The position numbers and the translations under genes are program-made. Source: Planctomycetota bacterium (GTDB taxonomy: Bacteria; Planctomycetota; UBA1135). Taken from it: a stretch of 64,000 bases of DNA. Where the stretch lies: assembly GCA_024275135.1 (NCBI GenBank), contig JAJRZS010000013.1, forward strand, positions 1 to 64,000, in the 5' to 3' direction. Below the pieces are notes generated by a model. That model was not told the DNA's origin. It saw nothing but the letters and a program-made list of their open reading frames with translations, and did not search any database. Each line of letters starts with the position of its first letter. Within the stretch, counting starts at the first letter, position 1. This document shows positions 37,002-44,297 of this stretch, in pieces.

Positions 37002-39352
37002 GTGGGACGGGAGCAGTCGGCCAGATACGCAAGGATTTGTTCAGAATCCAAGGGATGCGAAAACAAAAAACCCTGTCCCAATTGACATCCTAATTTCAGC
37101 AGAGATGCGCACTGCTCTGTGGTTTCAATGCCTTCTGCAATGGGGCGCATTTCTAGACCCTGGGCCAAAAGCAAAATGGTGGAGATGACTTTGTGGCCGG
37201 TGTGGCTGCGTTCCATGTTGACCACGAAGGAGCGGTCGATTTTTAGCATGGAAATGGGGAGTTGATTCAATTGACTTAAGGAGTTGTAGCCAGTACCGAA
37301 ATCATCCAAGCTTAAATGAATTCCGCTTTGGTGAATAGAATCGAGTACAGGGAGGATTTCATCCAGGCTAAGCATGGCTTCACGCTCGGTAATTTCAAAA
37401 TGCAAATGCTGAGGTTTTAAGTTGTAACGGTTCAAAATTCTCAAGGTTCTCTCAAGAAGGGATGGATCTCGGAGCTGTTGCAAAGATAGGTTGACACTGA
37501 CAAATAAATCTTTCCACTTTTCCGACTGCTGGTGGCAAGCTTGCAATAACCGGCATCCTTGGTGCAGCATAGACCAACCGATGGGCACGATTAAGCCATT
37601 TTCTTCTGCGATAGGAATAAAATGCACTGGAGGAATCATCCCGCCTTCGGCGTGTCGCCAGCGGGCTAAGGCTTCAAAGCCAACGGGGGTTCCAGTGCTT
37701 AAATGCACAATCGGCTGTAGCCAGGCTTCAATATTTTCTTGGGCAACAGCATCATTCAACTCCTCCTCCAATTTCCAGCTGGAGAGAATTTGGGTGTGCA
37801 TGATGGGTTTGAACGGAACCTCTGTGGCGCCGCCTAGATTTTTTGCTGAGACCACTGCAGTGTGGCCCTCGCGTAGCCAGTCGCCGGGAGCTTTGGACGG
37901 CCCAGATGCCATGGAGAAGCCAATGCTTGCGGTGCAAGGGACATTACGACCTTCAATGCGACAGCCCTTGCGTAAAGCATCTTGTACTTCTTGGGCTAAG
38001 GAGAGGGCATCTTTCTCGGTTGTGATATTTTCCAACAACACGGCGAATTCGGTATGACCAACGCGGGCGATTAGGGTTGTGGGTGCAAAGAAATCGCGCA
38101 GGCGGTCGGCGACCAATATCAAAAACCGATTGGCGGCTTCTGCGCCCAAAGCATCATGAAGCTGAGTAAAACGATCCAAATCCAGCAACATTAGGCAAGC
38201 CGGGCCAACCAGGGCCTGTTGCAACCGATCAAGGTATTGTTGAACTCTATCTAAAAATAAGGTTCGGTTGGGCAGTTGTGTGATTCGGTCGTAAATCTTT
38301 TCTTGATAGAGTTGTTTCTCGGCGACAGAGCGCTCGGTAATATCGGTGGCAATTACAATGAGTTTTTTGACATCACCTTGATCGTCGAGGACCGGGGTGA
38401 AGTGGCTATCAAACAGGCGGTCGCCCAGACGAATCTCGGCATGAAAGTCTTGGCCGGACAATCCCTTTTCTAGGTTTAAGAGCATTTCCGGGGACTTTGC
38501 TAACAAATCGAAGCCAGATTTGCCCACCAATTGCCCGGAAATCACGCCCGCCCTTGCTAAAGCTCTGCCTTGGGAAAACAGAATTCGTCCCCTCGGGTCG
38601 AACACGAACATGGCCACCGGGGCATAGGCAATTAAGGTTTCAAACTGGCTTCGATTTTCTGCAACTTCAAGTTCCGCATCGCGGTGGGCGCATTCCGACG
38701 CAAGAATCTCAGCGGTTGCAGTCAACACTGAAACTTGGTCTTCGTCCCAAGATCGCGGATTGTAGATGGAATCCACTCCTAGAAAACCGATGACTTGGTT
38801 CCTGCAGATCATGGGAATGCAAATTAAAGATTGCACTTTGTCATGCAGTAATTCCTTGCGCATATCCTTGGCTTCGTCGGGGATTTTGCGAACGTCGGGA
38901 ATTTGGACCACCTTGTGTCGCAATATGCGGTTGGCAAACCAGGCATAGCGATGGAGAGGCAAAGCTTGGAAGAAGGCTACAGAGGATGCAATTCCTTGTC
39001 GGCACCATTCATGGGTGTTGGAAAAGGATTGGACGTCCTTGGAAAAGCGGAACAAATAAGCACGGTCGGCGTTGAAAAAATCCCCCAGAACCTTGAGCGA
39101 GTGGGTGATGGAATCATCGAGTTTGTCTTCGGAGACGCGGATAAACAAATTGGAAATTTCCATAAGCACGCGATTAGCCTCCGCTTGGTACTTGAGGCGG
39201 TGGTAGCTTTTGCGGCCGTCCTCGAGCTCCGCAATTAGGTTACGTACTTTCTGCTTGGCGGTTCTTTGGCGAGCAAGCTGAAAGCCTAGAACCACCAAAC
39301 TACCAGCGGCCAAGGATTGGAAGAGGAACAGCAGGTGATCCCCAGATAACAT
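36965..39352 (-). CDS. GAF-PAS-GGDEF-EAL cyclic-di-GMP phosphodiesterase with degenerate GGDEF
   Basis: A 795-residue signalling protein: one N-terminal hydrophobic segment (about 5-25), short coiled coil, GAF (about 60-210), PAS (about 235-345), GGDEF (about 355-520) and EAL (about 535-785). The GGDEF signature reads GHTEF (432-436), so cyclase activity is unlikely. The EAL domain keeps FEALARWRH (Glu560), DDFGTGYNSL, LKIDRSFV and EGIETTEQ, the residues needed for metal binding and hydrolysis of cyclic di-GMP. The GGDEF domain may serve as a GTP sensor, as known for similar proteins. A TACCCT element ends 6 nt before the ATG. Confidence 0.9.
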   Translation of the reverse strand: MLSGDHLLFLFQSLAAGSLVVLGFQLARQRTAKQKVRNLIAELEDGRKSYHRLKYQAEANRVLMEISNLFIRVSEDKLDDSITHSLKVLGDFFNADRAYLFRFSKDVQSFSNTHEWCRQGIASSVAFFQALPLHRYAWFANRILRHKVVQIPDVRKIPDEAKDMRKELLHDKVQSLICIPMICRNQVIGFLGVDSIYNPRSWDEDQVSVLTATAEILASECAHRDAELEVAENRSQFETLIAYAPVAMFVFDPRGRILFSQGRALARAGVISGQLVGKSGFDLLAKSPEMLLNLEKGLSGQDFHAEIRLGDRLFDSHFTPVLDDQGDVKKLIVIATDITERSVAEKQLYQEKIYDRITQLPNRTLFLDRVQQYLDRLQQALVGPACLMLLDLDRFTQLHDALGAEAANRFLILVADRLRDFFAPTTLIARVGHTEFAVLLENITTEKDALSLAQEVQDALRKGCRIEGRNVPCTASIGFSMASGPSKAPGDWLREGHTAVVSAKNLGGATEVPFKPIMHTQILSSWKLEEELNDAVAQENIEAWLQPIVHLSTGTPVGFEALARWRHAEGGMIPPVHFIPIAEENGLIVPIGWSMLHQGCRLLQACHQQSEKWKDLFVSVNLSLQQLRDPSLLERTLRILNRYNLKPQHLHFEITEREAMLSLDEILPVLDSIHQSGIHLSLDDFGTGYNSLSQLNQLPISMLKIDRSFVVNMERSHTGHKVISTILLLAQGLEMRPIAEGIETTEQCASLLKLGCQLGQGFLFSHPLDSEQILAYLADCSRPTQSEIFSKYPLK

Positions 39353-39358
39353 GCTGTC

Positions 39359-39364
39359 AGGGTA
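39359..39364 (-). promoter_or_regulatory. Candidate -10 (TACCCT) for the GGDEF-EAL gene
   Basis: TACCCT on the minus strand ends 6 nt before the ATG at 39352. Confidence 0.3.
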
Positions 39365-39385
39365 CCAGAGAAAATTAGTTTATGT

Positions 39386-39955
39386 CTAGCTTTTGCGAGC
39401 GAGTTGGATTTGTTTCAGCTTGCTACAAACACGGTTGCCGCCTTCTTCTTGCAAAAAATCATTTGCCCTGTGGACGCTTACCCAGCGCAGGATGTTGGAT
39501 TCGCCCAGTCCAGGCCGAAAGGACTGTTCTTTGGGGGCGACAAATAGATAGCGAATGTCCAAATGCTGATGCGCGGGCTGCTGCCCAAGGGGGGGGATGT
39601 CGTGAATGTCTAAATCAAAAATTATGGGTTGGCCAAAAAAAGAAAAATTTTGCAACCCACTTTCTTCGGCGAGCTCCCGCAAAACAGCTTTTGCTGGATG
39701 CTGTTCACCATTGTCATGCCCGCCGAATTGGAGCCAACGATGATGCTTGCGGTGATGGTGCAAGAGCATCCATTCGAAATCTGGAGTGACCACAAAAGCA
39801 CTGGCGGTTACATGGCCAGGCAGGGTGTCTCGGTGCCACCATTTTGCGGTCGAGGCCACATGTTCCATGATGTGTTGACGAAACCCTTCTTCGCGCTCAT
39901 CCACTCCTCGATAGGCTTTGAGTTCTGCGAGCAACAGAGTTTGCTCTGGAGTCAT
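39386..39955 (-). CDS. Nudix hydrolase
   Basis: A 189-residue cytoplasmic pyrophosphohydrolase. The Nudix box is GGHDNGEQHPAKAVL followed by RELAEESGL: the catalytic REx2EExG core is intact, while the first Glu of the consensus is Gln, as in some GGH-type members. VLDLDIHD-like and ASAFVVTPDFEWMLLHH strands flank it. The substrate is unknown. Its ATG overlaps the stop of the biotin carrier gene (ATGA), placing it at the end of the carboxylase operon. Confidence 0.88.
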   Translation of the reverse strand: MTPEQTLLLAELKAYRGVDEREEGFRQHIMEHVASTAKWWHRDTLPGHVTASAFVVTPDFEWMLLHHHRKHHRWLQFGGHDNGEQHPAKAVLRELAEESGLQNFSFFGQPIIFDLDIHDIPPLGQQPAHQHLDIRYLFVAPKEQSFRPGLGESNILRWVSVHRANDFLQEEGGNRVCSKLKQIQLARKS

Positions 39956-40518
39956 TCTCCTTCCTCAAAGGCAAACAAAGGGGTACCTTCTTCCACATCC
40001 GCATGATCTTCAACCAAGATGGCACGGACCACAGCGCGTTCGGGTAGATTGCCCCCCCCGTATTTGATGGGGTTGAAGGTTTTCATCACCTCCATCAAGC
40101 CGAGGGTGCGGCCTAGGGCAACGACTTCACCTACGGCGACGAAAGGGGGGGAGTTGGGATCCGGGCAGCGGTAAAAGCGACCTGCCTGTGGTGCACGCAA
40201 CACCACCCCTAAGTCGGTTTCTTGGGCCGGAGCTGGCTCAACCTTGGATTGGGAGTGTAGTTGGCTGAGACGAAACAAAGGCTGTCCGTAGGAAACAGGC
40301 TGTAGTCTCTTATTCTCTAGGTGGAGCCGACTGACCGAGCCTTGCATGTTGCTGGGGAGCGTGAGCGGATGGCGTTGGCCGAGGATTTGCAAAGAACCAC
40401 AAGGTGCGCCTGCAGGCAGTGGTTGGCCTAGGTCGGGGAGTTGCAGTACATAGCCTACGCCAGGTGCGCAGACATCCCAGGCTTTTTCGTCGGCGATGTT
40501 TCGAATCAAAAGTTCCAT
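39952..40518 (-). CDS. Biotin carboxyl carrier protein with two biotinyl-like domains
   Basis: A 188-residue carrier subunit of an acyl-CoA carboxylase. Residues about 15-85 form a biotinyl/lipoyl-like fold, but the tip reads LPSNMQGS with no Lys. Residues about 110-185 form the functional domain with biotin site EVMKT (Lys146), in place of the commoner EAMKM. The carrier thus has a non-biotinylated N-terminal copy. The ATG lies 1 nt after the carboxyltransferase stop and the longer frame (to 40710) is discarded because it runs into that gene. The Nudix gene follows by ATGA overlap. Confidence 0.85.
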   Translation of the reverse strand: MELLIRNIADEKAWDVCAPGVGYVLQLPDLGQPLPAGAPCGSLQILGQRHPLTLPSNMQGSVSRLHLENKRLQPVSYGQPLFRLSQLHSQSKVEPAPAQETDLGVVLRAPQAGRFYRCPDPNSPPFVAVGEVVALGRTLGLMEVMKTFNPIKYGGGNLPERAVVRAILVEDHADVEEGTPLFAFEEGE

Positions 40519-40519
40519 C

Positions 40520-42130
40520 TCAGCATCCTCCAGACAAAGCGGCGAGGTCGTGCAGCGACCAGATGCGTGGGTTTTTGATGCGGCGATAGCCTTGGGATTG
40601 ATAGGCCGCTTCAACAAGACAGCTGAGCCAGGGCCGAAGTTCGGCTGGGGAAACAATCTCGTCGGTATCGCGTTGGCTGGCTGCCTTGTATGGATCCATA
40701 TCGCCTTCAATCCGCGCTTCGATTGCCGCCATACCCTCCTCTATCTTTTTCCGCTCTCGCGGATCTTCACTGGCGATTTCAAATTCATCATCCAGTTTGG
40801 TGTTGTAGGTCGCGATGGCTAAGGTGCGCCCTTCCATCACAGATTGCCGTGCTAAAACTGTGCTTAATTGCACCACCGGTTCATAGGGAAGGCCTGTCAT
40901 GGCGTAATATCCTGCTCCACTTGCTTTGCGCAACAACACTGTAAACATGGGCGTTTGGTTGGTGCTGTTGGTGTAAATTAAATTGGAACCATAGCCAAGC
41001 AAACCACGTGCTTCTGCATCGGTGCCGATGTCGAATCCACTGATATCTTGCAGCCAAATGATAGGGATGCCGTCATCATTGCACGCGCGCGAGAATTGAG
41101 AGATTTTGGCGATGCCATCTCGGTAGAGGATTCCTCCTGGGCGCAAACGTCCCGGTTGTTCTGGGTCGGGAATGGGGCCCTGCACATTGCCAATGATGCC
41201 GCAATATAACCCTTGAATGCGGCCCACACCCACTACCATTTCTTGGCCGAAATCGGGAAGCAACTCCCAAAACAAAGAACGATCCACCAAGCGGGCAATG
41301 ACTTGACGAATGTCGTAAACCGTACGATGATCGGGCGGAAACAGGCTATTTAATTCTTCGGCGGCAAAAAGCGGGGGTGCAGGTTCGACGCCGCCTCGAC
41401 GAAAGTCGGCTCCTGAGGCCGCCGTTTTCGCAACTTCTTCGCGCAAAGCTTGCAAACATGTTTGATCATCGGGAACGCGCATGTCAGCACAACCCGATTG
41501 ATGCACATGAACTTCCGGGCCGCCAATGCCTAAGGATGTGAGATGCTGAGACTTTGCCCCCTTAATCAAGGCGGCGCCAGCAATCACCATATAAGCCTGT
41601 TCGGTCATATACACTCGGTCCGAGATGATGGGCATGTAACCACCGCCAGCGATGCAATCGCCGAAAACGCCCGCGATTTGCGGCACTCCGGCGGCGGAAA
41701 GCTGGGAATTTTTCATGAAGATATGGCCGGCACCAGTAGCACCTGGGAAAGACCGCGCCTGCTCTGGCAAAAACAATCCACTGCAATCCACCAGATACAC
41801 CACTGGCAGGCGTAAGCGCAAAGCCATTTCTTGAGCGCGCTCGATTTTTTCTGGCGTTTGTGGCCACCAAGATCCACTAGCCACCGTGTTGTCGTTGGCA
41901 ATCACAATCACCCAACGGCCGGCAACTTGGGCAAAAACGGTCACCACACCGGCACCTGGAGATTGCAAGCTGCGCCCGGCTTGGTCGAAGGCACGGCACC
42001 AGTTGACGAAAGTGCCAACGGGAAAAGCAGGGCTATCAGCATCTTTTAAAGCTTCCACTCGTTCCCAGGCAGTGAGCTTGCCCTTGTCATGCACCCGTTG
42101 TGCATATTTCTCACCCCAGCCCTGACGCAC
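40520..42130 (-). CDS. Acyl-CoA carboxylase, carboxyltransferase subunit (main part)
   Basis: A 536-residue crotonase-fold carboxyltransferase (both halves in one chain) that moves CO2 from carboxybiotin to an acyl-Co[14 protein letters not shown] opens the domain. [14 protein letters not shown], then [16 protein letters not shown] and [11 protein letters not shown] form the N-half oxyanion region, and [22 protein letters not shown] the C-half. Similar signatures occur in propionyl- and methylcrotonyl-CoA carboxylases and in glutaconyl-CoA decarboxylase alpha, so the substrate is open. This part starts at GTG, directly after an in-frame TAA; the same frame continues upstream for 41 codons from an ATG with its own promoter-like element. 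Confidence 0.88.
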   Translation of the reverse strand: MRQGWGEKYAQRVHDKGKLTAWERVEALKDADSPAFPVGTFVNWCRAFDQAGRSLQSPGAGVVTVFAQVAGRWVIVIANDNTVASGSWWPQTPEKIERAQEMALRLRLPVVYLVDCSGLFLPEQARSFPGATGAGHIFMKNSQLSAAGVPQIAGVFGDCIAGGGYMPIISDRVYMTEQAYMVIAGAALIKGAKSQHLTSLGIGGPEVHVHQSGCADMRVPDDQTCLQALREEVAKTAASGADFRRGGVEPAPPLFAAEELNSLFPPDHRTVYDIRQVIARLVDRSLFWELLPDFGQEMVVGVGRIQGLYCGIIGNVQGPIPDPEQPGRLRPGGILYRDGIAKISQFSRACNDDGIPIIWLQDISGFDIGTDAEARGLLGYGSNLIYTNSTNQTPMFTVLLRKASGAGYYAMTGLPYEPVVQLSTVLARQSVMEGRTLAIATYNTKLDDEFEIASEDPRERKKIEEGMAAIEARIEGDMDPYKAASQRDTDEIVSPAELRPWLSCLVEAAYQSQGYRRIKNPRIWSLHDLAALSGGC

Positions 42131-42256
42131 TTAGGCTCGCTTTTGGGCAAGTTCTTCCAGCTTTGCGCGCAAAAACTTGGAATTGCGCTGCACTTCGTCC
42201 TCGTCGAGGAACTGGGCGCGGGGCTTGCCGTACGGATGGAGGGGGACGATGGCCAT
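42131..42256 (-). CDS. N-terminal 41-codon segment of the carboxyltransferase, ended by in-frame TAA
   Basis: From ATG 42256 the frame reads MAIVPLHPYGKPRAQF, then a helical, charged stretch ending AKLEELAQKRA, TAA (42131-42133), and then GTG in the same frame. Carboxyltransferases usually have such a charged N-terminal helix before the KGKLTA segment, so this appears to be the genuine N-terminus cut off by one nonsense codon. Alternatively it acts as a leader peptide with reinitiation at the adjacent GTG. TAATCT ends 8 nt before the ATG. Confidence 0.6.
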   Translation of the reverse strand: MAIVPLHPYGKPRAQFLDEDEVQRNSKFLRAKLEELAQKRA

Positions 42257-42264
42257 GGTCGCTT

Positions 42265-42270
42265 AGATTA
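42265..42270 (-). promoter_or_regulatory. Candidate -10 (TAATCT) for the carboxyltransferase
   Basis: TAATCT on the minus strand ends 8 nt before ATG 42256. It supports translation starting there rather than at GTG 42130. Confidence 0.35.
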
Positions 42271-42305
42271 GCCGCGCGCCAACGCCCCCGGGAATTGCCG
42301 AATCT

Positions 42306-42929
42306 CTACTTCTTGCGAGTGTAGGCGATCTCCATCACCTGCACATCGCCCATTGGTGGGATGGTGTCGTACATTTTGGTGATGAAATGGTCTTCATCCA
42401 CGGGGATAGAAACATAGCGGTAGGGGCGTCCTTCGGGAGTAATCACATCTTTCATCAGGCCCTCCATCATGGTGTGGCCATCTTCATTGATTTTGCCATG
42501 CGCCAAAATCGGCCAAGTGGACATGGTGTCCATCCAAACCGACTCATATTCTTCGCTTAGATTGTTGTAGCCCAAGATGAGCAAGCCTTCCATTTTGCCC
42601 ATCATGCCCATTTCCGCGGTGAATTTTTCGATGACGTAGCGCCCGCCCAAAGCCTTTTGAATTTTGGAATGTCCGTTGTGGGTTTCCCAAGGGCCATTCG
42701 GATCCATTTTCATTTTAATGGAGGTGTTCCATTTGCCGACCATCTTCATCAACTGTGCATGTTCGGGGCCAGGTTGCGCCATCTTCATCATGTTCATCAT
42801 GATTTCTTGCATTTCCTCTGGTGTGACATCGGCCTGAACGGGCTCTTGCGAAGCCTGCAGGGAGTTGACAATGGCCATGCCCACCAAAGCGAGGACGGCA
42901 CCAGAGAACAGAAGTGTGAGTTTTTTCAT
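42306..42929 (-). CDS. DUF1579-family exported protein
   Basis: A 207-residue protein with an N-terminal signal peptide (LTLLFSGAVLALVGMAIVNSLQA) and a methionine-rich early region (MMNMMKMAQPGPEHAQLMKMVGKW). The GKWNTSIKMKM, LGGRYVIEKFTAEMGMMGKMEGLLILGYNN and WMDTMSTWPI phrases are typical of DUF1579, a lipocalin-like beta-barrel of unknown function. Its ATG overlaps the stop of the biotin carboxylase gene (TGATG), so it is translated with that operon even though it is exported. Function unknown. Confidence 0.82.
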   Translation of the reverse strand: MKKLTLLFSGAVLALVGMAIVNSLQASQEPVQADVTPEEMQEIMMNMMKMAQPGPEHAQLMKMVGKWNTSIKMKMDPNGPWETHNGHSKIQKALGGRYVIEKFTAEMGMMGKMEGLLILGYNNLSEEYESVWMDTMSTWPILAHGKINEDGHTMMEGLMKDVITPEGRPYRYVSIPVDEDHFITKMYDTIPPMGDVQVMEIAYTRKK

Positions 42930-44284
42930 CAGCTAGCTTGGGTTTCGAGGAAGTTGGCGAGCCAAGCGGTGTCAAAACAGCCTTGTTGGAAATCGGCGCT
43001 TTGCAAGATGGCTTGGTGGAGCGGCAGAGTGGAGGACACACCTTCAATTTGGGCCTCCGCCAAGCACTGCGACAAAGAGGCGATGGCATCCTGCCGCGTG
43101 CTGCCGTGAGCAAGGACCTTAGCAAGGAGGGAATCGTAGTAGGGGGAAATTCTCGAATTCGAGGTAATATGGCTGTCCACGCGAATATGGGCACCCGGGA
43201 AGTGGATTTTTTCGACCAATCCTGGGGTGGGGCGGAAATCCTGTTGCGGATCCTCGGCGTTGATGCGCAGCTCCATGGCGTGTCCCTTCCATTTCATATC
43301 TTCTTGCTTGCAGGGCAAGCCTTCACCAGCGGCAATGCGGATTTGGGCCTGCACAATATCGATTCCCGTGACCAATTCGGTTACCGGATGCTCCACCTGC
43401 AGCCGGGTATTCATTTCCAAGAAGTAAAGCTGGCCGTCGGTGGCCAAAAGATACTCCATGGTGCCAGCGCCACGATAGTTCCATAAGGCTGCTGCCGATG
43501 CGGATAAAGCCCCGTAATGTTGGCGTTGGTCGGCAGACAACGCTGGGGAAGGGGCTTCTTCGAGCAGCTTTTGATGACGCCTTTGAATCGAGCATTCGCG
43601 CTCGCCAAGATGCAAAGCATGGCCATGGCCGTCGCCAAGGATTTGGAATTCGATATGGCGCCCGCCTTCCAGATATTTTTCCAAGTACAAACCTCCAAAG
43701 CCAAAGGCTGCTTGGGCTTCTTGTTTAGCAGCAGCAAAAGCAGCCTGGATTTCTTGGGCTTGGTTACACCGGCGAATCCCGCGTCCGCCGCCGCCGGCAT
43801 CAGCTTTCAACACCACCGGATAACCCACCTCTTCGGCTGTGGCGATGGCTTCCTCAGCGTCATTCAGTAAGTCCAAGCTGCCTGGAACCATGGGCAGCCC
43901 AGCAGCAGCAGCCGCTTTTCGCGAGGAAACTTTTCGGCCCATCAAGTCCATTACCGCAGGCGAAGGGCCAATGAAAGTGACGCCATGTTGTTGGCATAAG
44001 GCGGCAAAACTAGGGTTTTCGGCAAGGAATCCCCAACCTGGGTGGAGAGCTGAGCAGCGGGTTTGCACTGCGGCCTGCACCATTTGCTCCATCTTCAGGT
44101 AGGATTCGGTGGCCGCTCCCGGCCCCAAGACCACGACTTCGGCTGCTTCCCTTAGATAGGGATAGCCGGATTCCATGTCGGGTTGAGACGCGGCGCACAC
44201 GGCTTCTATACCGAGTTCTTGGCAGGCGCGCACCAAACGTGCCGCCACTTCGCCGCGGTTGGCGATGAAGATGCGATGAAACAT
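42929..44284 (-). CDS. Biotin carboxylase subunit of acyl-CoA carboxylase
   Basis: A 451-residue ATP-grasp enzyme that carboxylates biotin. MFHRIFIANRGEVAARL opens the pre-ATP-grasp fold, ADAGGGGRGIRR is the glycine-rich ATP loop, and GERECSIQRRHQK, MEYLLATDGQLYFLEMNTRLQVEHPVTE and ELRINAEDP are the classic AccC/PccA phrases. The length fits a separate biotin carboxylase without a carrier domain. The frame stays open to 44578, but ATG 44284 matches the family N-terminus. Together with the carboxyltransferase and carrier genes it makes a complete acyl-CoA carboxylase, plausibly propionyl-CoA carboxylase given mutAB in the window. Confidence 0.95.
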   Translation of the reverse strand: MFHRIFIANRGEVAARLVRACQELGIEAVCAASQPDMESGYPYLREAAEVVVLGPGAATESYLKMEQMVQAAVQTRCSALHPGWGFLAENPSFAALCQQHGVTFIGPSPAVMDLMGRKVSSRKAAAAAGLPMVPGSLDLLNDAEEAIATAEEVGYPVVLKADAGGGGRGIRRCNQAQEIQAAFAAAKQEAQAAFGFGGLYLEKYLEGGRHIEFQILGDGHGHALHLGERECSIQRRHQKLLEEAPSPALSADQRQHYGALSASAAALWNYRGAGTMEYLLATDGQLYFLEMNTRLQVEHPVTELVTGIDIVQAQIRIAAGEGLPCKQEDMKWKGHAMELRINAEDPQQDFRPTPGLVEKIHFPGAHIRVDSHITSNSRISPYYDSLLAKVLAHGSTRQDAIASLSQCLAEAQIEGVSSTLPLHQAILQSADFQQGCFDTAWLANFLETQAS

Positions 44285-44291
44285 GAGGCAG

Positions 44292-44297
44292 AGCCTA
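44292..44297 (-). promoter_or_regulatory. Candidate -10 (TAGGCT) for the biotin carboxylase
   Basis: TAGGCT on the minus strand ends 7 nt before ATG 44284. It overlaps the stop of the upstream repeat protein. Confidence 0.25.

Noticed and set aside
42929..43486. 182-codon plus-strand frame over the biotin carboxylase gene
   Set aside because: Shadow of a strongly conserved gene on the other strand.
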